A DNA stretch of 64,000 nt from Blasia pusilla (GCA_050084515.1 CM114272.1:17794001-17858000); one strand, 5' to 3'. Positions 22,388-35,140 are shown, counted from the first letter of the stretch. The notes: a model not told the origin generated them from the letters alone. Made by a program: numbers and translations.

Positions 22388-25300
22388 TATGGAGCCAACT
22401 GTTGCAGAGAGTGATTATTCCAATAGACAAGATGAAGTAGGAGTCCAATGTGAGAAGAACCATAAATCTAGTATGCATAGTCATGAGAAGACAAAGGAAG
22501 TTGAGGCCTCAAGAGACTCTAACCATGAGGTCCATGATGTAGATGCTCCCATTGATAATGAGGTGGAGGATACTAGCACGGCCTACGAGAAGAATCGGGA
22601 ACGTAATATTAAGAGAAGGAAAGAGATGGAGGGAGTTCTTTTTCAGAACTGCCAATTGACGTATGTTTTCTTGGCCTAGTGTATATGGTTGGGGGATCCT
22701 TTAGTGGCTTTAAGTTTTTATATATAGTGATTTCTAGTGAAATGACATGTACACATGATTACTCATGGCGTGGAATGAATCTGCTCTTGTTTATTGAACT
22801 TATGTGGAGCAATTCAAAAAAGGGGCAACTAGCAACAAAGATTCATGTTGCTCCACGCGTGGTAAGCCTTTGCCAACAAAGTGCACACCTCAAGAAGACC
22901 CCAAATATTCCTACTTTCTCAGATATGAAATCTGAGAAGGAACCAATGGGATATACATCAGATGAAGACAATGGGGCCCGTGAGAACTCACCTGATCTTG
23001 TAAGTACTGGACTGTGGGATTAGCCATTTTATTCAATTGAAAGACATTGATTTGTAGTAGGAGATACTTGTCATGAGTATTCTTTCTATGATCCTACCTT
23101 GTTTGCTGATTAAATTGAGCTCTTTACTGTGTATAGGGATCAGAATATATGAAAAGAGTCTATGCTGATAGTGCACAGAGGCAAAGATCCCAAGGCCAAC
23201 AAAATGTTGTTAAAGAGGGGATGCGTGTTACCCCCCTACATGCTTAGATAGGGACAATATGTCCCATGAACCTCCATGGGAGACTCAGAGTTGGAGAGAA
23301 GGCCAATTGTGGGGTTGTCCTCCTTGGGGTGGCTGGTACAACCAACCCCCTCCCAATGTGTATGGAAGATCTTGGGAGCAAGACTCTCAACCCATGGATG
23401 AAAGAGGTCTCCATGCAAGAGATGCAGAGAGGTATGTTGGGGGCATGTCAAGAGATAGATTTATGCGGGACCATTCATCCCCTTGGGGTGAATCACAGAG
23501 ACCGGGTTCCTACAACCATGTACCACGTGTTGTAGTAGAAGATTGGAGGCATGGAGACCGCGGGTATCCCCTTGAGAGTCGCCCTCAATGGCATTTAGTG
23601 AGTACTTAATTCTATTATTTTTTATTCATTTCACGTGACTTTACCATGTCTGAATGTATTTGTGATTTATTATCCTCTAATATTCCTCTGCATGAATAGG
23701 ATCCACCTCTAGGAGAATTGGAAGGGCCTTTGGTAAGGTGTTGAATTCAATATCTTTGCCATAACATGTTCATGGTTATGATTTTAGACATCTTCCATTC
23801 AATTGTAGATTTCAGAGATCTCCAATGGCTACTTCTTGAGCAAATGTTTAGGGGTCCACCGAGTAGAAGTCAATCATGTATGACTCCCACTGCACCAGAA
23901 AACAATCCATCTATAGGTGGCGGGATTCACACTTCTGGAGGTGGAGATTTAGATATCTTGTTCTAGATTTCTAAATTTTATTGAAGATGTTAAGAGGATG
24001 TTGGTTCCCATCTCCCCTTGAACCTCTCCTTCCCACATTGATTTTTTATAAATAATTTTCTCCATGGCTACAAGTAGCATAGAGTCCTAACACCTTTCTA
24101 ATTATATGATGAGTGTTCTGATGTGAAAGAAGAGAGCGAGGATCTGGCCATCGCCGTACAAAGTGTGACCTTTGGAACAAAGATGCCTCTGAGCGGAACA
24201 AGGCACATCTTTGACCGAGATGTGAGTTATGGGAGACAGGATGGGCCGATAATGTAGCCCCTAGTTATGAGGCATGGTTGAGTGATGTAAAGGTATGGAC
24301 GATGCGTTACTTAGATATCTCTTATGTGGACATAGATAAACAATATAGTATTTGCATGGCCACTGTCCGCAATCAGATGGACATGGCTTGGTGCATCCAG
24401 GTTAAACTCGGATTGCTTAAGGAAGAAGATGTCTTCTTTACTGAAGATTGAGAGATACATGCTGGAGACTTGCCTCAAGAGCGACGTGAGGCATCGTGCG
24501 GTGAAATGTCACCTGATCAAAAGCCTATAGAATGGGATTGCCTTGTAGACTACTGGTTGTCCGACGCAGCCAAGATGAAAGCTGAAGGTAATCAAATCGG
24601 CAAGGGGCAATATGGAGAATCCGAATCCCAATGGACGGTCAGGTGTGCAAGGTGTGAGGTTTGGGGTTGTAAGTATTCTTTGCAACTCCTACTTTGAGAT
24701 GATGTTCCTTACTTCCACTATAATTGTATTGTTATGTACTTCAATACAAAACTATGGGTGCATTCCTTCCAACCAAATAGAGTAAAGAAAGATGAAACAT
24801 GTACTTTTTTTTTCATGAGGTACATTTCTTAGATTCTTACAATGTTGAGTTGGCTTGTAGGACGGGGGAACAACTGAAACTCAAAATGAGAGGGATTTGT
24901 GAAGTACTACACGTTTGAGTGGAGGCTCAAAGGTAAGGTCCGTCCTTGAGTGGTATAGCATGAGACATGGAGCATTCATGTTACTTGGAAGTATTTCTTT
25001 AAATATGCTTGTTCTTTGATAGGCTAAATCATTATGCCCTCTTCACTATGTCTTTGTGTTTTGCATAATGTTGTGGACTCACAAGTTACCAATCAACTAG
25101 AGGTGCAAGAGAAACAATGGGTAGAGGATGTGAAGCTTTTAAGGCATGAGTTAAGTTCCACCACAACGGAATTAAGTGGACACATTGCAAATCTGGTCCA
25201 AACAGTAGCAAATCTTTCATGGAGGACAGTAGGGACACATGCTTCCAATGCCCACTCAACACCACGCATGACGGAGTTTAAAGTTCAAGAAGGTGTGCCT

Positions 25301-27237
25301 ATTTGTAAGGAGTCGTTGTTCTCTTGTGCAAATCCTTATTTGAGTATTTGGTATTGTGATATGTACTCCAATACATAACTATACGTGCAATCCTTCCAAC
25401 CATAAGGTAATTTCTTGGTGTTATTTCCATGCTCTTGTGCTTGCCTTGAATTCAGCAATATAATTGATTTATAAAGTGTCTATGAAGTCTTGGATGTGGG
25501 TATGACAGGAAGGAGACAAGTGCCGTTACAAAATGTAGATTCACTAAGTAGCGGCTCAAGTGATGGAGAGGCCACACATAAGGGCCCAGGTGCAATATGG
25601 TTAGGAAATTCAAGTAATCAGATATCTCTAATTCTTAGATTTCAGGTTAGTTATTGAGATTTCATATTATTGAATTAGGTTAGTTACTTAAGATGGACTT
25701 CATATGTTGTTACATGGAATCAAAAGATATCTCCATCAAGTTAGGTGGAGAGGCAAGCTCTATCCGCCAAGGTATTTCCTAAACTTTCCTAGTCATAGGG
25801 ATTTTGAAATGTAGCTCAAAATTAAGGACACCTTCATATTTACAGCAAGAATGTGCTCTAGTTCATTGAGAGAAACTAATATCTCTGGATTCATACTTGT
25901 GTAGGAGTGCGCATTGTGACAACTCCTTCAATTCACGTGTCTCCTAAAGGTATGTAGTGTGGATACTCATGTTTGAATTTTTTTCTATCTTTCCTTTTTT
26001 CGGATATGATACCAAGTAATGGTAAATTTTTTCATCTTATGTGACTTCCTATTCAATTGATTGGACATGAAGGAAAGATAGACACTATGCCTACATTCCA
26101 AGATCCTTTGAGTGACTGCTCAAGTGATGGAGAGGCCACACTGGGTCGGAAAGGTATCCTAAACTCTTACCTTAGTGCATGTTTTCTTACACTATCTTTA
26201 AAGCCAAAGTGGGAGTGGAAAGCCTACTCACAAATGAGAATATTGATCTTACTGCAATTTGAAGTTGTCTAATGATTTTATTTTTTCATTTTCTTCTAAT
26301 GCTCTTCAATATTTTCCAGTAGGAAAGGAAAAAAGGTTAGGAGCCTCCCGATGAAGCCGGATGGAGAGGTGAACTCCAACCGTAAGGGTAAGTTTTCTTC
26401 TACATGCTTTCTTACAAAAATTGGTTAGAGTTAAAGGTTCTCCTTGATGGATGCTTGTTTCACATTTTAGCAATCTGATCTTGTCAATGTGGAAAATGGC
26501 ACGTATTCAAGTCTTTAGGCATTTTCTTGATCGCTATAAAAAAATTTCAGATCTTGATCGTTGTAAAAAGAGTTCAGATCTTTCAAATATGATCATTATC
26601 TTATATGGTTAAATCTGGAAAAAAATTTATGTATGTGGGGTCACAAAAGAAGATAAGGACTCAAAAGATTGTGTTGGAAAAGAATCTTGAAGATGGTTTG
26701 CTGGTGAAACCATCTCCAATGAAGAAGAAGTCTAAATCCAAAGTGCACTCTGATTTTGGAAGTGAAGGACGTGATAGCGAGCCTAAGTTGAGTGGGGGAA
26801 GGCAAAAAAAAAGGTAACAGCCAATGCTCATATCAATTTCAAGTATTAGTGTTGTTTGTAAGCTTGCTGCTTGTTTTTTATATGACATCTGAAGACACGT
26901 GTGATATTCCCCATTCAAGTTAGAATCTGGTTAGGAACCATTTAATCATACTTTGATCATGTAGTTGCAGATAGGCGAGGATGTCTCCTTCACTATACAC
27001 ATAAATCCTCGCCATATACTTGCTCATGGAGTGATAACAAGGATATCCGGTCATGATAAGTGTCATGGCAAAAACATTCCAAATGGCGTTATGCTGGTCA
27101 CAATCCAGAGTGTCTTGGAGCCGAAGTATGCATTATGGCAAACCAATGAGGGGGGCGATCCCCCTCAATGAGTATTAGATGATGCAATAGGAACAAATGT
27201 ACTCTGGCCTGAACTGAACTTGAAAAAACCGGTAGAT
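22388..27237 (+). pseudogene. Second CACTA gene (TNPA / Transposase_24-like), multi-exon
   Basis: Several open segments separated by probable introns. 22388-22666 is hydrophilic and charged ('KNRERNIKRRKEMEGV'). 23160-23608 is rich in Trp, Pro, Gly and Arg. About 24500-24670 contains 'PIEWDCLVDYWLSDAAKMK', like the 'W..LV.YW.S' block of plant Transposase_24. 25070-25240 is a predicted coiled coil ('EKQWVEDVKLLRHELSST'). 26605-26816 is Lys/Ser-rich, nuclear-localisation-like. About 26968-27237 resembles the C-terminal domain often found in these proteins ('AHGVITRISGHDKCHG', then 'NVLWPELNLKKP' after one TGA). Such proteins bind subterminal repeats and assist the transposase. The exon structure was not fully resolved and stops occur, so it is given as a pseudogene. 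Confidence 0.55.
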
Positions 27238-27524
27238 TAAGGCTTCTTCGTTGTTTCCTTCATATTCTTGGAAATTGTGGTAGCAAAGGAGATTTTGTGA
27301 TCCACGAAGCATTTTAAATCTCACGTATTTTGCCAAAAATGAGATAAACTCATATGCTTTGTGGTCAGATATAAGATTGTCAGATTTTGTGATCAGGTGT
27401 TTGTAAAATGTGGTTCCTTGAAATTTGATTCAAGTTCTATGGGTGTCAAGAGTATTGGTTCTTTTACACTTCACACTTCAAGATGCAAAGTAGTATATAA
27501 AGATACTAATAAAGTTCAGATTTG

Positions 27525-27650
27525 AGTCTTAAAATTCCACATATCAAAGAACTTTACCTATAAACTTATAGATACTAAATTGATTTGTTCACATATTACA
27601 AAACTGAGTCTTAAAACTTCACATATCAGAGAACTTTAAATGTAAGTACA
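27525..27650. repeat. Direct repeat pair near the right end of the CACTA element
   Basis: 'gagtcttaaaattccacata' near 27525 and 'gagtcttaaaacttcacata' near 27605. The match continues into TCAAAGAACTTTA / TCAGAGAACTTTA, giving two units of about 40 bp. Confidence 0.7.
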
Positions 27651-27718
27651 AATGTAAGTGCATTTTGTGCACTTACAGATTTAAACTCTTTTAGTTTTAA
27701 AGATATGAAGTCTTTTAG

Positions 27719-27898
27719 TAAGACTCATTGAATGACTATTCTAAGCATAAGACAAAAGAACATGCAATCATTTAGCAACAATGACTCAGTCATTGGATTT
27801 AATAATAGACACTCCATGTAGAGTAAAATGACTCAAATGAATGACTTCATTTTACAAACCATGACTTGGAATTATGAGTCATGACTTATCATGACTCA
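27719..27898. repeat. Cluster of ATGACT / AGTCAT motifs
   Basis: Many copies of ATGACT(CA) in both orientations within 180 bp, for example 'caatgactcagtcattgg' (about 27778) and 'gagtcatgacttatcatgac' (about 27877). Dense short motifs in both orientations are typical of CACTA subterminal regions. Confidence 0.6.
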
Positions 27899-27899
27899 C

Positions 27900-28150
27900 T
27901 TCAATATCTTGGCTATTATGGACTACATATAATGATAGCCGCTCTCCCCTTCGAACGCCTTTTACTCTTTGCTCTCCGTCGCTCCGGGCTCCGCGCCGTG
28001 TGCACTTGCGTCTCTCTCTTGCCATACGCTCCAATCTAGTTCGACCCTCATGCTCTCTAATCACTCGTACACGCGCTCATGCTCTTGATTTCTCGCTCCC
28101 CGGACCTCGCGCTCGAGCTCGACGGTCGTGCTCTTGTCACTCCTGCTCGT
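27900..28150. other. Unassigned sequence
   Basis: Rich in CT and GCTC ('gctcgagctcgacggtcgtg' near 28112). No gene seen. Confidence 0.4.
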
Positions 28151-28411
28151 TGTGGTCATCTTGCTCTAATGCTTGACAATCGTGCTAGATATTAATGTTA
28201 TTTGAATCTCTTGAATAGAAATATCTAATTTGAACATTTTTCCAGATCTTGTTCCTTTGGCTATCATAGTCTAGTCATCCATTGTTTCAATAAAGCAACC
28301 ATTGATGTTAAACTTCACATGAGAACCTTGTTCTACTTTTTATCCTATAGACATAAAATTTCTTGCAATTGAAGGAACATAGGAATATTTCCAAGAGGAG
28401 GAAAAACCATC

Positions 28412-29184
28412 TTATGCTATTGGAACTTTATCAATATGTGTGATATGATGTTGAGTATCAGCTCTTGTGAGCACTATCAAAGGATCTTTCGCCAACTCCA
28501 TAGTACTAAACAATTTAGCTTGTGAGGTCATATGATTTGATGCACCAAAGTCGATATACCAATCTATTATCAAGTCTATCTTGACCATTGCTCCTATAAA
28601 ATGAGCCACGACCAAGAGATACTCGATTCATGAATGTTGTTGTTCTTGATACTGCACTTGGTGTTATCGCTCCACATAGTTTTGTTGTTGTAAGGCTCTC
28701 TTTCTTATATCTACCTTCTTCTTAAAGAAAAATTTACATAATGACCCTTCATCCAAAGTAATTGCAAGATCATGTGACCCTCTACTGCTCACCTCGATCC
28801 TAACGATTTCCACAATAAACACCTTGTGATTGTATTTGATATTGGTTCACAGTTCATAGAGTGAAATTATGTTGAATGCCTCTTCCTCCATATGCTTGAT
28901 ATTCACCATGATCAGAGAAGCTTCTTACACAATCTTTGCCTCTATTTGATCCATTACTTGCAAATAACGCACTCTCTTGCAAACTAGGCGAGCAACTCCT
29001 ATTGACTAGGCGCACTATTTAACAGTGAGACTACCTCTTGAAAGGTTAGATATTTCTTTCTCATCAATATAGAGGTCTCAAAAGACTTGTAATCTTTTGG
29101 AAGACCTTGAAGAATGAACAGAATTACGTCATTATCTTCTATAATCACTCCAATGTTATTCAATTGATCAACAATATGTCTCAT
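28412..29184 (-). pseudogene. Copia gag-protease pseudogene
   Basis: The gag C-terminal part reads 'MRHIVDQLNNIGVIIEDND' then 'FILQGLPKDYKSFETSIL', the L.GLP..Y..F landmark of the UBN2/gag family. A zinc knuckle is degenerate (around 28770: 'CNY', a Phe in place of Cys, then a 1-nt loss before the GHY part). The protease reads 'DWYIDFGASNHMT' (about 28559); in this family the active site is D-[ST]-G, so the Ser-to-Phe change removes activity. Coding continues to 28412 and then stops making sense. Confidence 0.7.
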
Positions 29185-30189
29185 ATTTATTGATGCTTTG
29201 TAATCCTTTCCTCACTTTGTTCAATCGTTGTTTCAATTGAGGCTTTCTGGTCTTTGTTAATGCCTGGAATAAATTTTCTACTGCATCTTATACCTCATTC
29301 AGAGTATCAACATCTTGAATATGACCAATGATTAGCGAACTAATTGTTAATGAAGTATTGAATTACTTGCCTTGCGCGTTTGTTCCAAGCGCGAACTTTC
29401 AAGTGCGTTGAGTCACCTTCTAGTTTGGCCTTATCAACTATAATAACCTCATAGAGTTCGTGAATTTGCGTTTTTTTACAAAAAAAAGTAAGTCATTTTC
29501 TTTTCGTTTTTTTTAACAAAGCTAAAAACATCTTTGAAATATTACCAAACTTTTAGAAAATACCAGAAGACTTACAAAGGATTTGACCACTTAGTAGAGT
29601 CTTGTGTTTTTAATAAAAAATTTCTACCCCTTGGTATGTGCTACTTTCCTAATCCGAACCATGAGAAATTGCTTCATGCGAAAATTACAACCATTATAAT
29701 TATGTTTATCTAGCTTCTCACGTGTGATCGTTGTTGAGGAATACTCCATGAAGAACGATTTTACTTACAAAATAAATTTTAGATTCTCCACTGCTCCAAC
29801 TGAAGTATAGACCAATCCTACAAATAAATTAACTTGAAATTTGCCAATATTGACCAAATATATGGAAGAACTAGTTAAAATTGACAGGTAGAAAACAAAC
29901 TTCACAACTTTCCTTCACCAATTGCACTTTTCAACATTGAAATTGATATTGTAGGAGATCAAAATTTCATAATCGAATAATTTTGGACGTATTGGAAAGC
30001 TCTCAACGAGCTCTACAACACGGTTATTACACGTCTTTGGAGTTTGCAACTTCGTTCCAATCGACGCGGACCCATATTGTTGAATCGACCGGGAAAGCCC
30101 TAAACATGCCTCTAAAGTTTTATCATCGTCATAACTCCCTCTGAAATTCTTTATCACTCATCTCGAACTCAAATTTCCTTGCCCCAAAC

Positions 30190-30380
<191 letters not shown>

Positions 30381-30469
30381 ATCCCATAGAGAACGAGATT
30401 TTGCAATGAGAGAATGAGTGGACCAATAATACGACTCGCCAATTGCAAGAGAATCTCACCTATGGCGAT

Positions 30470-31245
30470 AAAAAAACACCTCGATCCACCCTCCTTTGAC
30501 AACGCCAAAAGTCCTCCCGCCCCCAATACTTGGACTATTGATGTTGGCACTCTCGCTTAAGCTAGGTGAGAGGAAACCTCAAGCAACTCAGAAAATCCAC
30601 TAGTAGGATCCTCGGGAGGAAAGTAATCATAAAACTATTCATACATAATCTCGGAAAATCCTCTAGTCACAATCCTAGGAGAACATCCGAGACTCTTAGT
30701 GCCCGTGCTAAGAGGGACGATTGAAGGCTTACATCCATGTCACAATTAATGGAAGGCATATGTGAAAGATGGATTTTCAACCGTTGGATGAGAATGTAGC
30801 TTCCAAAGGGAATCGACGGTAACAATTGAGAGAGATGTCATGCATATGTCCATTGGATGAAGAGCACAAGTAACTTGCGAGTACTCATAGGCTCGTCCAA
30901 GTGTCCTACATCATCACAACCTTGCTACTATAAGATCATCCGATGGGAAACCAAGTGAAGTACTACCTCCGGCATATGCCATATACTAACTTTCCAAATA
31001 CTCTCAATCACCTCCGCAAAAATGTCTCAATCGGGCCACAATCACCTCTCTATTGTCGTCCTTCCCTCTCGGACATAATGAAGACATCATCGTGAAAGGA
31101 GAAGTAGTAGATACCAATAGAGCTCGTCCATAAGATCAAGTACGATCCTAGCTAGAGGGAGGAGGAAGGCATGACGGAAGTCATCCTAAATAGCATGGGG
31201 GATCGTATGAAATAACCTCAAGCAAGGGAAAGGGATCTCGAAGAT
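30470..31245. other. Unassigned sequence between the copia copies
   Basis: No gene recognised. The part nearest 30470 probably belongs to the LTR of the minus copy. Confidence 0.4.
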
Positions 31246-31548
31246 TGAGATATATTCAAACTCATAGGATACACAAACTGCTACATTTGGTACTCATGTG
31301 AAATAGGAAAGCTTAATGTTGGTTTGTTAGTTAAGCATGATTATCTCAACTAGGATTAGTTGACCAAAATTAGTATAACTCAAGACTATGGTTAGGATTA
31401 GAGTTATGGTTGCTTCTACATATCCTATATAATTGAGAAGGAGATTAACCTCTACTCATTCTCTCATTGCAAAATTTTGTTCTCCATGGTGGTCTATGTG
31501 TGTGAGAGTTGTATTCGATCAATTATGTTTGTTTAGCAATTTTCGACA
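31246..31548 (+). repeat. 5' LTR of the plus copia copy
   Basis: Begins TG and ends CA. It contains 'ctacatttggtactcatgtg', a TATA-like 'atcctatataattgagaagg' near 31421, and ends '...cgaca'. It aligns along its length with 33396-33713. Confidence 0.85.
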
Positions 31549-31563
31549 TGGTATTAGAGCGAT
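31549..31563 (+). other. Primer-binding site, initiator tRNA-Met type
   Basis: TGGTATTAGAGCGAT directly follows the 5' LTR. It is one change from the canonical TGGTATCAGAGC of plant LTR elements. Confidence 0.85.
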
Positions 31564-32419
31564 AAGAGAACATCAATTGAAATTCTTGGTGATTGAGGAG
31601 AGAAGAGAGGCAACAGAAGCACCATTTCAATTTAGGGCAAAGAAGTTTTAATCAAAGCTCAGTTGTATAAGATTTCAAGTGAAGCTCTGATAATGACAAA
31701 ACTTTGGAGGCGTTTTTAGGGCTTTTTGTCGATTTAGCAATTTGGATGTACATTAGTTAGAATGATGCCAAGTTTTGGTGGTAACCGTATTTTAGAGGTC
31801 GTTGAGAGTGATCAATCCTACACACAAATCAATTCGCCAAAAGTGACCAATTATATGGAAGAACTAGTCAAAATTAGCATGTTGAAAGCAAATTACATAA
31901 CTTTCCTTCACTAATTGCACTTTGGTACATTGAACTTACTATTGTAGGAGCTCAAAATATCAGAATTAAATAATTTTGGATACATTGGAACGCTCTCAAC
32001 GACCTCTAAAATACAGCTACCACCAAAACTCGCCAATGTGATCAAGTTTTGTCACAATTTCATCGATCAATCCTATATACAAATTAATTAGAAATTATGA
32101 TTTATAAGTAAAATCGTTCATGATGGGGTATTCCTTGAAAAAAATCAGATGCAAAGAAGCTAGACAAGCATAATTATAATATTTGAAATTTTTTGCATGA
32201 ATTTTTTTCTTATGGGTTAAGAACCATAAAAGCTTGTTACTTGTGATAAGGCTAAATCAGAAGATGACTAAACAGACTTGAATGTTCGCACTTAGAACAA
32301 ACACGCAAGACAAGTTATCCACTACATTTTAATGACGATCAATTCTCAATGATTGATTATAGTCAAGATTTTGATATTCCAAAGGAGATATGGCATACAT
32401 TAAAAAAAAACTTTCCAAA

Positions 32420-33300
32420 CGTCTGCAAAGGCGAAAAAGCTTCAATTAAAACAACAATTGAATGGAGTAAGGTAAGGATTGCAAAACATCAATGACTATG
32501 TTTTGAGTATCACATATTATTGACCAGTTGAACAATATTGGAATGACATATGAAGGACCTAGGAGAACTTGAGTACTTCTTTGGTGTTTAGTTTATTAAG
32601 GTTGGAGAGAGCATGTGGTTATTACAACGACAATATGCTCTTCACATGCTTTCAAAATATAATATAAAGGCTTGTAAGGCAATATCTACACTGTTGGACC
32701 AGAGTGTGAAGTTATGAGTGGATGAAGTAGAGTTGCTTGCAAATTCTAATATGTATAGTTACATGGTTGAAATTTTAGTCTATTTGAGTATAACTAATTG
32801 AGACTTGAGCTACAAAGTTGGCCTAGTGAGCCATTTCATGCAAGCATTTCCGGAAGCTCAGCTTGATGTTGTGAGGAGGATTATGGGGTATGTGAAATTC
32901 TTTGTTCAGTTTGGGCTATAATTTGAACCTTCTCCGACTTTATAATTACAGGGATTCATACATATTGATTGGGCAGGAAGCGCATCTGATAGATACTCTA
33001 CATTTGGTTATTCCTTAATCTTGGAAAGCGTAGTTATAAGTTGGGATCTAAAGAAGCAACCTACAATTGATTTATCTTCAATAGAGGTTGAGTATAAAAG
33101 AGAAACCAATGTAGCATGTGAAGTGGAGTGGCTTCATCAATTATTTGATGAAATTAGTATTAGTAACTTAGGACCTAGTGTAATATATGCAGATAATATT
33201 AGTAGCATCAAGCTTGGTAATAATCGTATTTTTCATGCTTGAACAAAGCGCATAAAAAAGAAAGTACCTGTAGGAGAAATTGATTTTGTACAGATCAAAT
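32420..33300 (+). pseudogene. Copia polyprotein remnant: gag fragment fused to reverse transcriptase end and RNase H
   Basis: After a gag scrap the frame shows the last part of the reverse transcriptase ('GELEYFFGV', 'WLLQRQYALHMLSKYNIKAC'), then 'VVRRIMGYVKFFVQFGL' and RNase H: 'DWAGSASDRYSTFGYSLIL', 'ISWDLKKQPTIDLSSIEVEY', 'EVEWLHQLFDEI', 'IYADNISSIKLGNNRIFHA' (to 33240), then a stop and 'TKRIKKK'. The D, E and D landmarks of RNase H are visible. Several stops confirm decay. Confidence 0.8.
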
Positions 33301-33395
33301 AAATATTCATATATTTACAAAGCCATTATCTAGAGATAAATTTGAGATGTTTAGAAAAATTTAGGCATTAGAGATACTAATATGAGCTTGAAGAT

Positions 33396-33713
33396 TGAAT
33401 TATAGTCAAGCTCATTGGACATACAAACTCTTACATTTGGTACTCACTCAAAGTAGTGAAACCTAATCTTGGCTGGTCGGTTAGTTAAGAATGATTTTTT
33501 TAAACTAGGATTTGTTAACCACTATTAGTATAACTCGAGACTACGGCTATGATTAGGGTTATGATTGATTGTACATATCTTATATAGTTGAGAAGGGGAT
33601 CAACCTCTACTCATTCCCTCATCGCAAAATTGCAAAATTTTATTCTCCATGGTGATGTGCGTGTATGTGAGAGCCGTATCCCATCAATTATGTTTGTTTA
33701 ACAATTGTCTACA
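33396..33713 (+). repeat. 3' LTR of the plus copia copy
   Basis: Matches the 5' LTR, including 'ctcattccctcatcgcaaaa' and the end 'catcaattatgtttgtttaa'. Confidence 0.85.
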
Positions 33714-34680
33714 CAAGGTTGATCCTCAAACACTCTCATGCCCCAAGAGGAGTGATAATGCAAAAGCACCGAAGAGCATCCATGGTCGACAAGAGGAATC
33801 ACCCATTCAAATCTATCAAAGTTATGATGTTTAGCCACTAAGTGGTTCCGAATTCTTACACAAGTGAAGAATTCGTGATAACATAGGCATTTTTTTTAAT
33901 CCTGGCTAGATAACCCAAGAATCCCTACACGAGGGGCTGGTGTGGGTCAAGACATAGATCTAGCTCACCAACATGAGAACATGATCCCCTCCATCAAACT
34001 CGGGGAAAATCCACACCAATATCACTCATACTTCCCCCATTCAAACTAGCATTCGTGGTAATCGACTATCTTCTCGTCAATGTTAATGACTTCTCGTCCC
34101 TCTGGAATAAACTCTTGTCTACCTTCATCACCTAGGACTTCTAGATCCAAATCCCCTCCCCAAACATAACTAGTGTCTTCATGGAGATAGTACGAATGTG
34201 GGAAGTGAACAGGAAAATCCAGATCAAAATATATGTAAACAAACATTTACCTAAGTGTGGAGTAATGGAGACAACCATGAATCAAGCATGAACGAGGAAT
34301 AAAGATGACATATGAAAATGAACGTAGAAAGGGGGGGGGTGGGGGTGATTTGGATGAAGAAAGGAAGTTCATAGGGAACATTCACATGACTACATATGAA
34401 ACTCTAATACTTACATGAAAACCCCTAATAAGATAGAAAATTTAGAACATAAAATTAAAAAAACACTTCACTATAGGAACCATGTGATCAAAACAAAACA
34501 AAAATCCAACTCTTCGTTTCCATGTATGATCTCCATCGGCCTCCGGTCATCCCCTAGTCACCACGCCCGTATGACTGCGTGCTATAACAAGGGGCCAGAA
34601 TCAGAAAAGAGGGAGAAGAGGAAAAGTACACAAAAGGTCTCAAAGACGTGGCAGCCCTTGACCTTGCCCACCTCTCCTTC
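33714..34680. other. Unassigned sequence
   Basis: No gene recognised. It holds an imperfect hairpin 'gaattcttac...gtgaagaattc' at about 33849-33873 and a poly-G run at about 34331-34346. Confidence 0.4.
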
Positions 34681-34689
34681 CATGCCTAG

Positions 34690-35140
34690 CTTACAAACAA
34701 ATTAACCATCTCCCCTGCCCCCCGTCCACGTCAGCGCTGCCAGCGTAACGAAGGACGCCAGAGTTCCGCATCCACGTCATCAAGATCTCGGGCGAGTCAC
34801 GGCCCACGGGGGGACATAGATATTACGACAAACTCTCCCAAAACCAAGGGACGGAACTGGAAAGTCTATCCACATCACATCATGACCGGCAAACGTTCCT
34901 AGAATCCCGAGAATGACACGTGGTAGCCCGATTAACTGCACTCGATACAATAAATTGTAGATACACTGGGAAAAAAAAAGAAAGAAAAAAAGATATCAGA
35001 CAACAACAAATATTCCTCCCCGGCAGCATCTGTTGCAGTCCCGAAGAAGGAAGGAAGGGCAGGCAGGCACGCGGTTGTAGGGTCGGGAATCTACATGTAC
35101 ACGTGGCAACGGATAGGGCCTAGTCAGCAGACGCACTTCA
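34690..35140. promoter_or_regulatory. CpG-richer patch with several ACGT-core sites
   Basis: Within 450 bp: CCACGTCAGC (about 34727), CCACGTCATC (about 34771), GACACGTGGT (about 34916) and ACACGTGGCA (about 35100), the last two containing the G-box CACGTG. Such clusters are typical of plant promoters, but I see no gene beside it, so it may be a relic or a distal element. Confidence 0.3.

Larger units (their letters stand above)
18538..27900 (+). mobile_element. CACTA (EnSpm/CMC) DNA transposon, degenerate but structurally near complete
   Basis: Two adjacent plus-strand genes of the plant CACTA type. The first is a TNP2-like transposase: transposase-associated zinc-binding domain, the TNP2 core, then the 3' domain seen in plant CACTA transposases (DUF4216-like). 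The second is a multi-exon gene with a Transposase_24/TNPA-like segment, coiled coil and a C-terminal conserved domain. The right end is marked by a cluster of short ATGACTCA-type motifs (27719-27898), as expected for a subterminal TNPA-binding region. Terminal CACTA/TAGTG repeats were not found, so both borders are approximate. Confidence 0.8.
31246..33713 (+). mobile_element. Ty1/copia retroelement, plus copy, internally deleted, with both LTRs
   Basis: Two direct LTRs of about 303 and 318 bp flank about 1.85 kb. Internal order: primer-binding site, leader, a scrambled gag start with an inverted segment (31774-32036), a gag fragment ('KLQLKQQLNGV', about 32430), then directly the end of the reverse transcriptase ('GELEYFFGV', about 32560) and RNase H. 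Integrase and most of the reverse transcriptase are deleted. LTR divergence is high by eye (roughly 15-20 percent with indels), so the insertion is old. Confidence 0.85.

Noticed and set aside
33849-33873. Hairpin with GAATTC ends
   Set aside because: Single imperfect short hairpin, likely chance.
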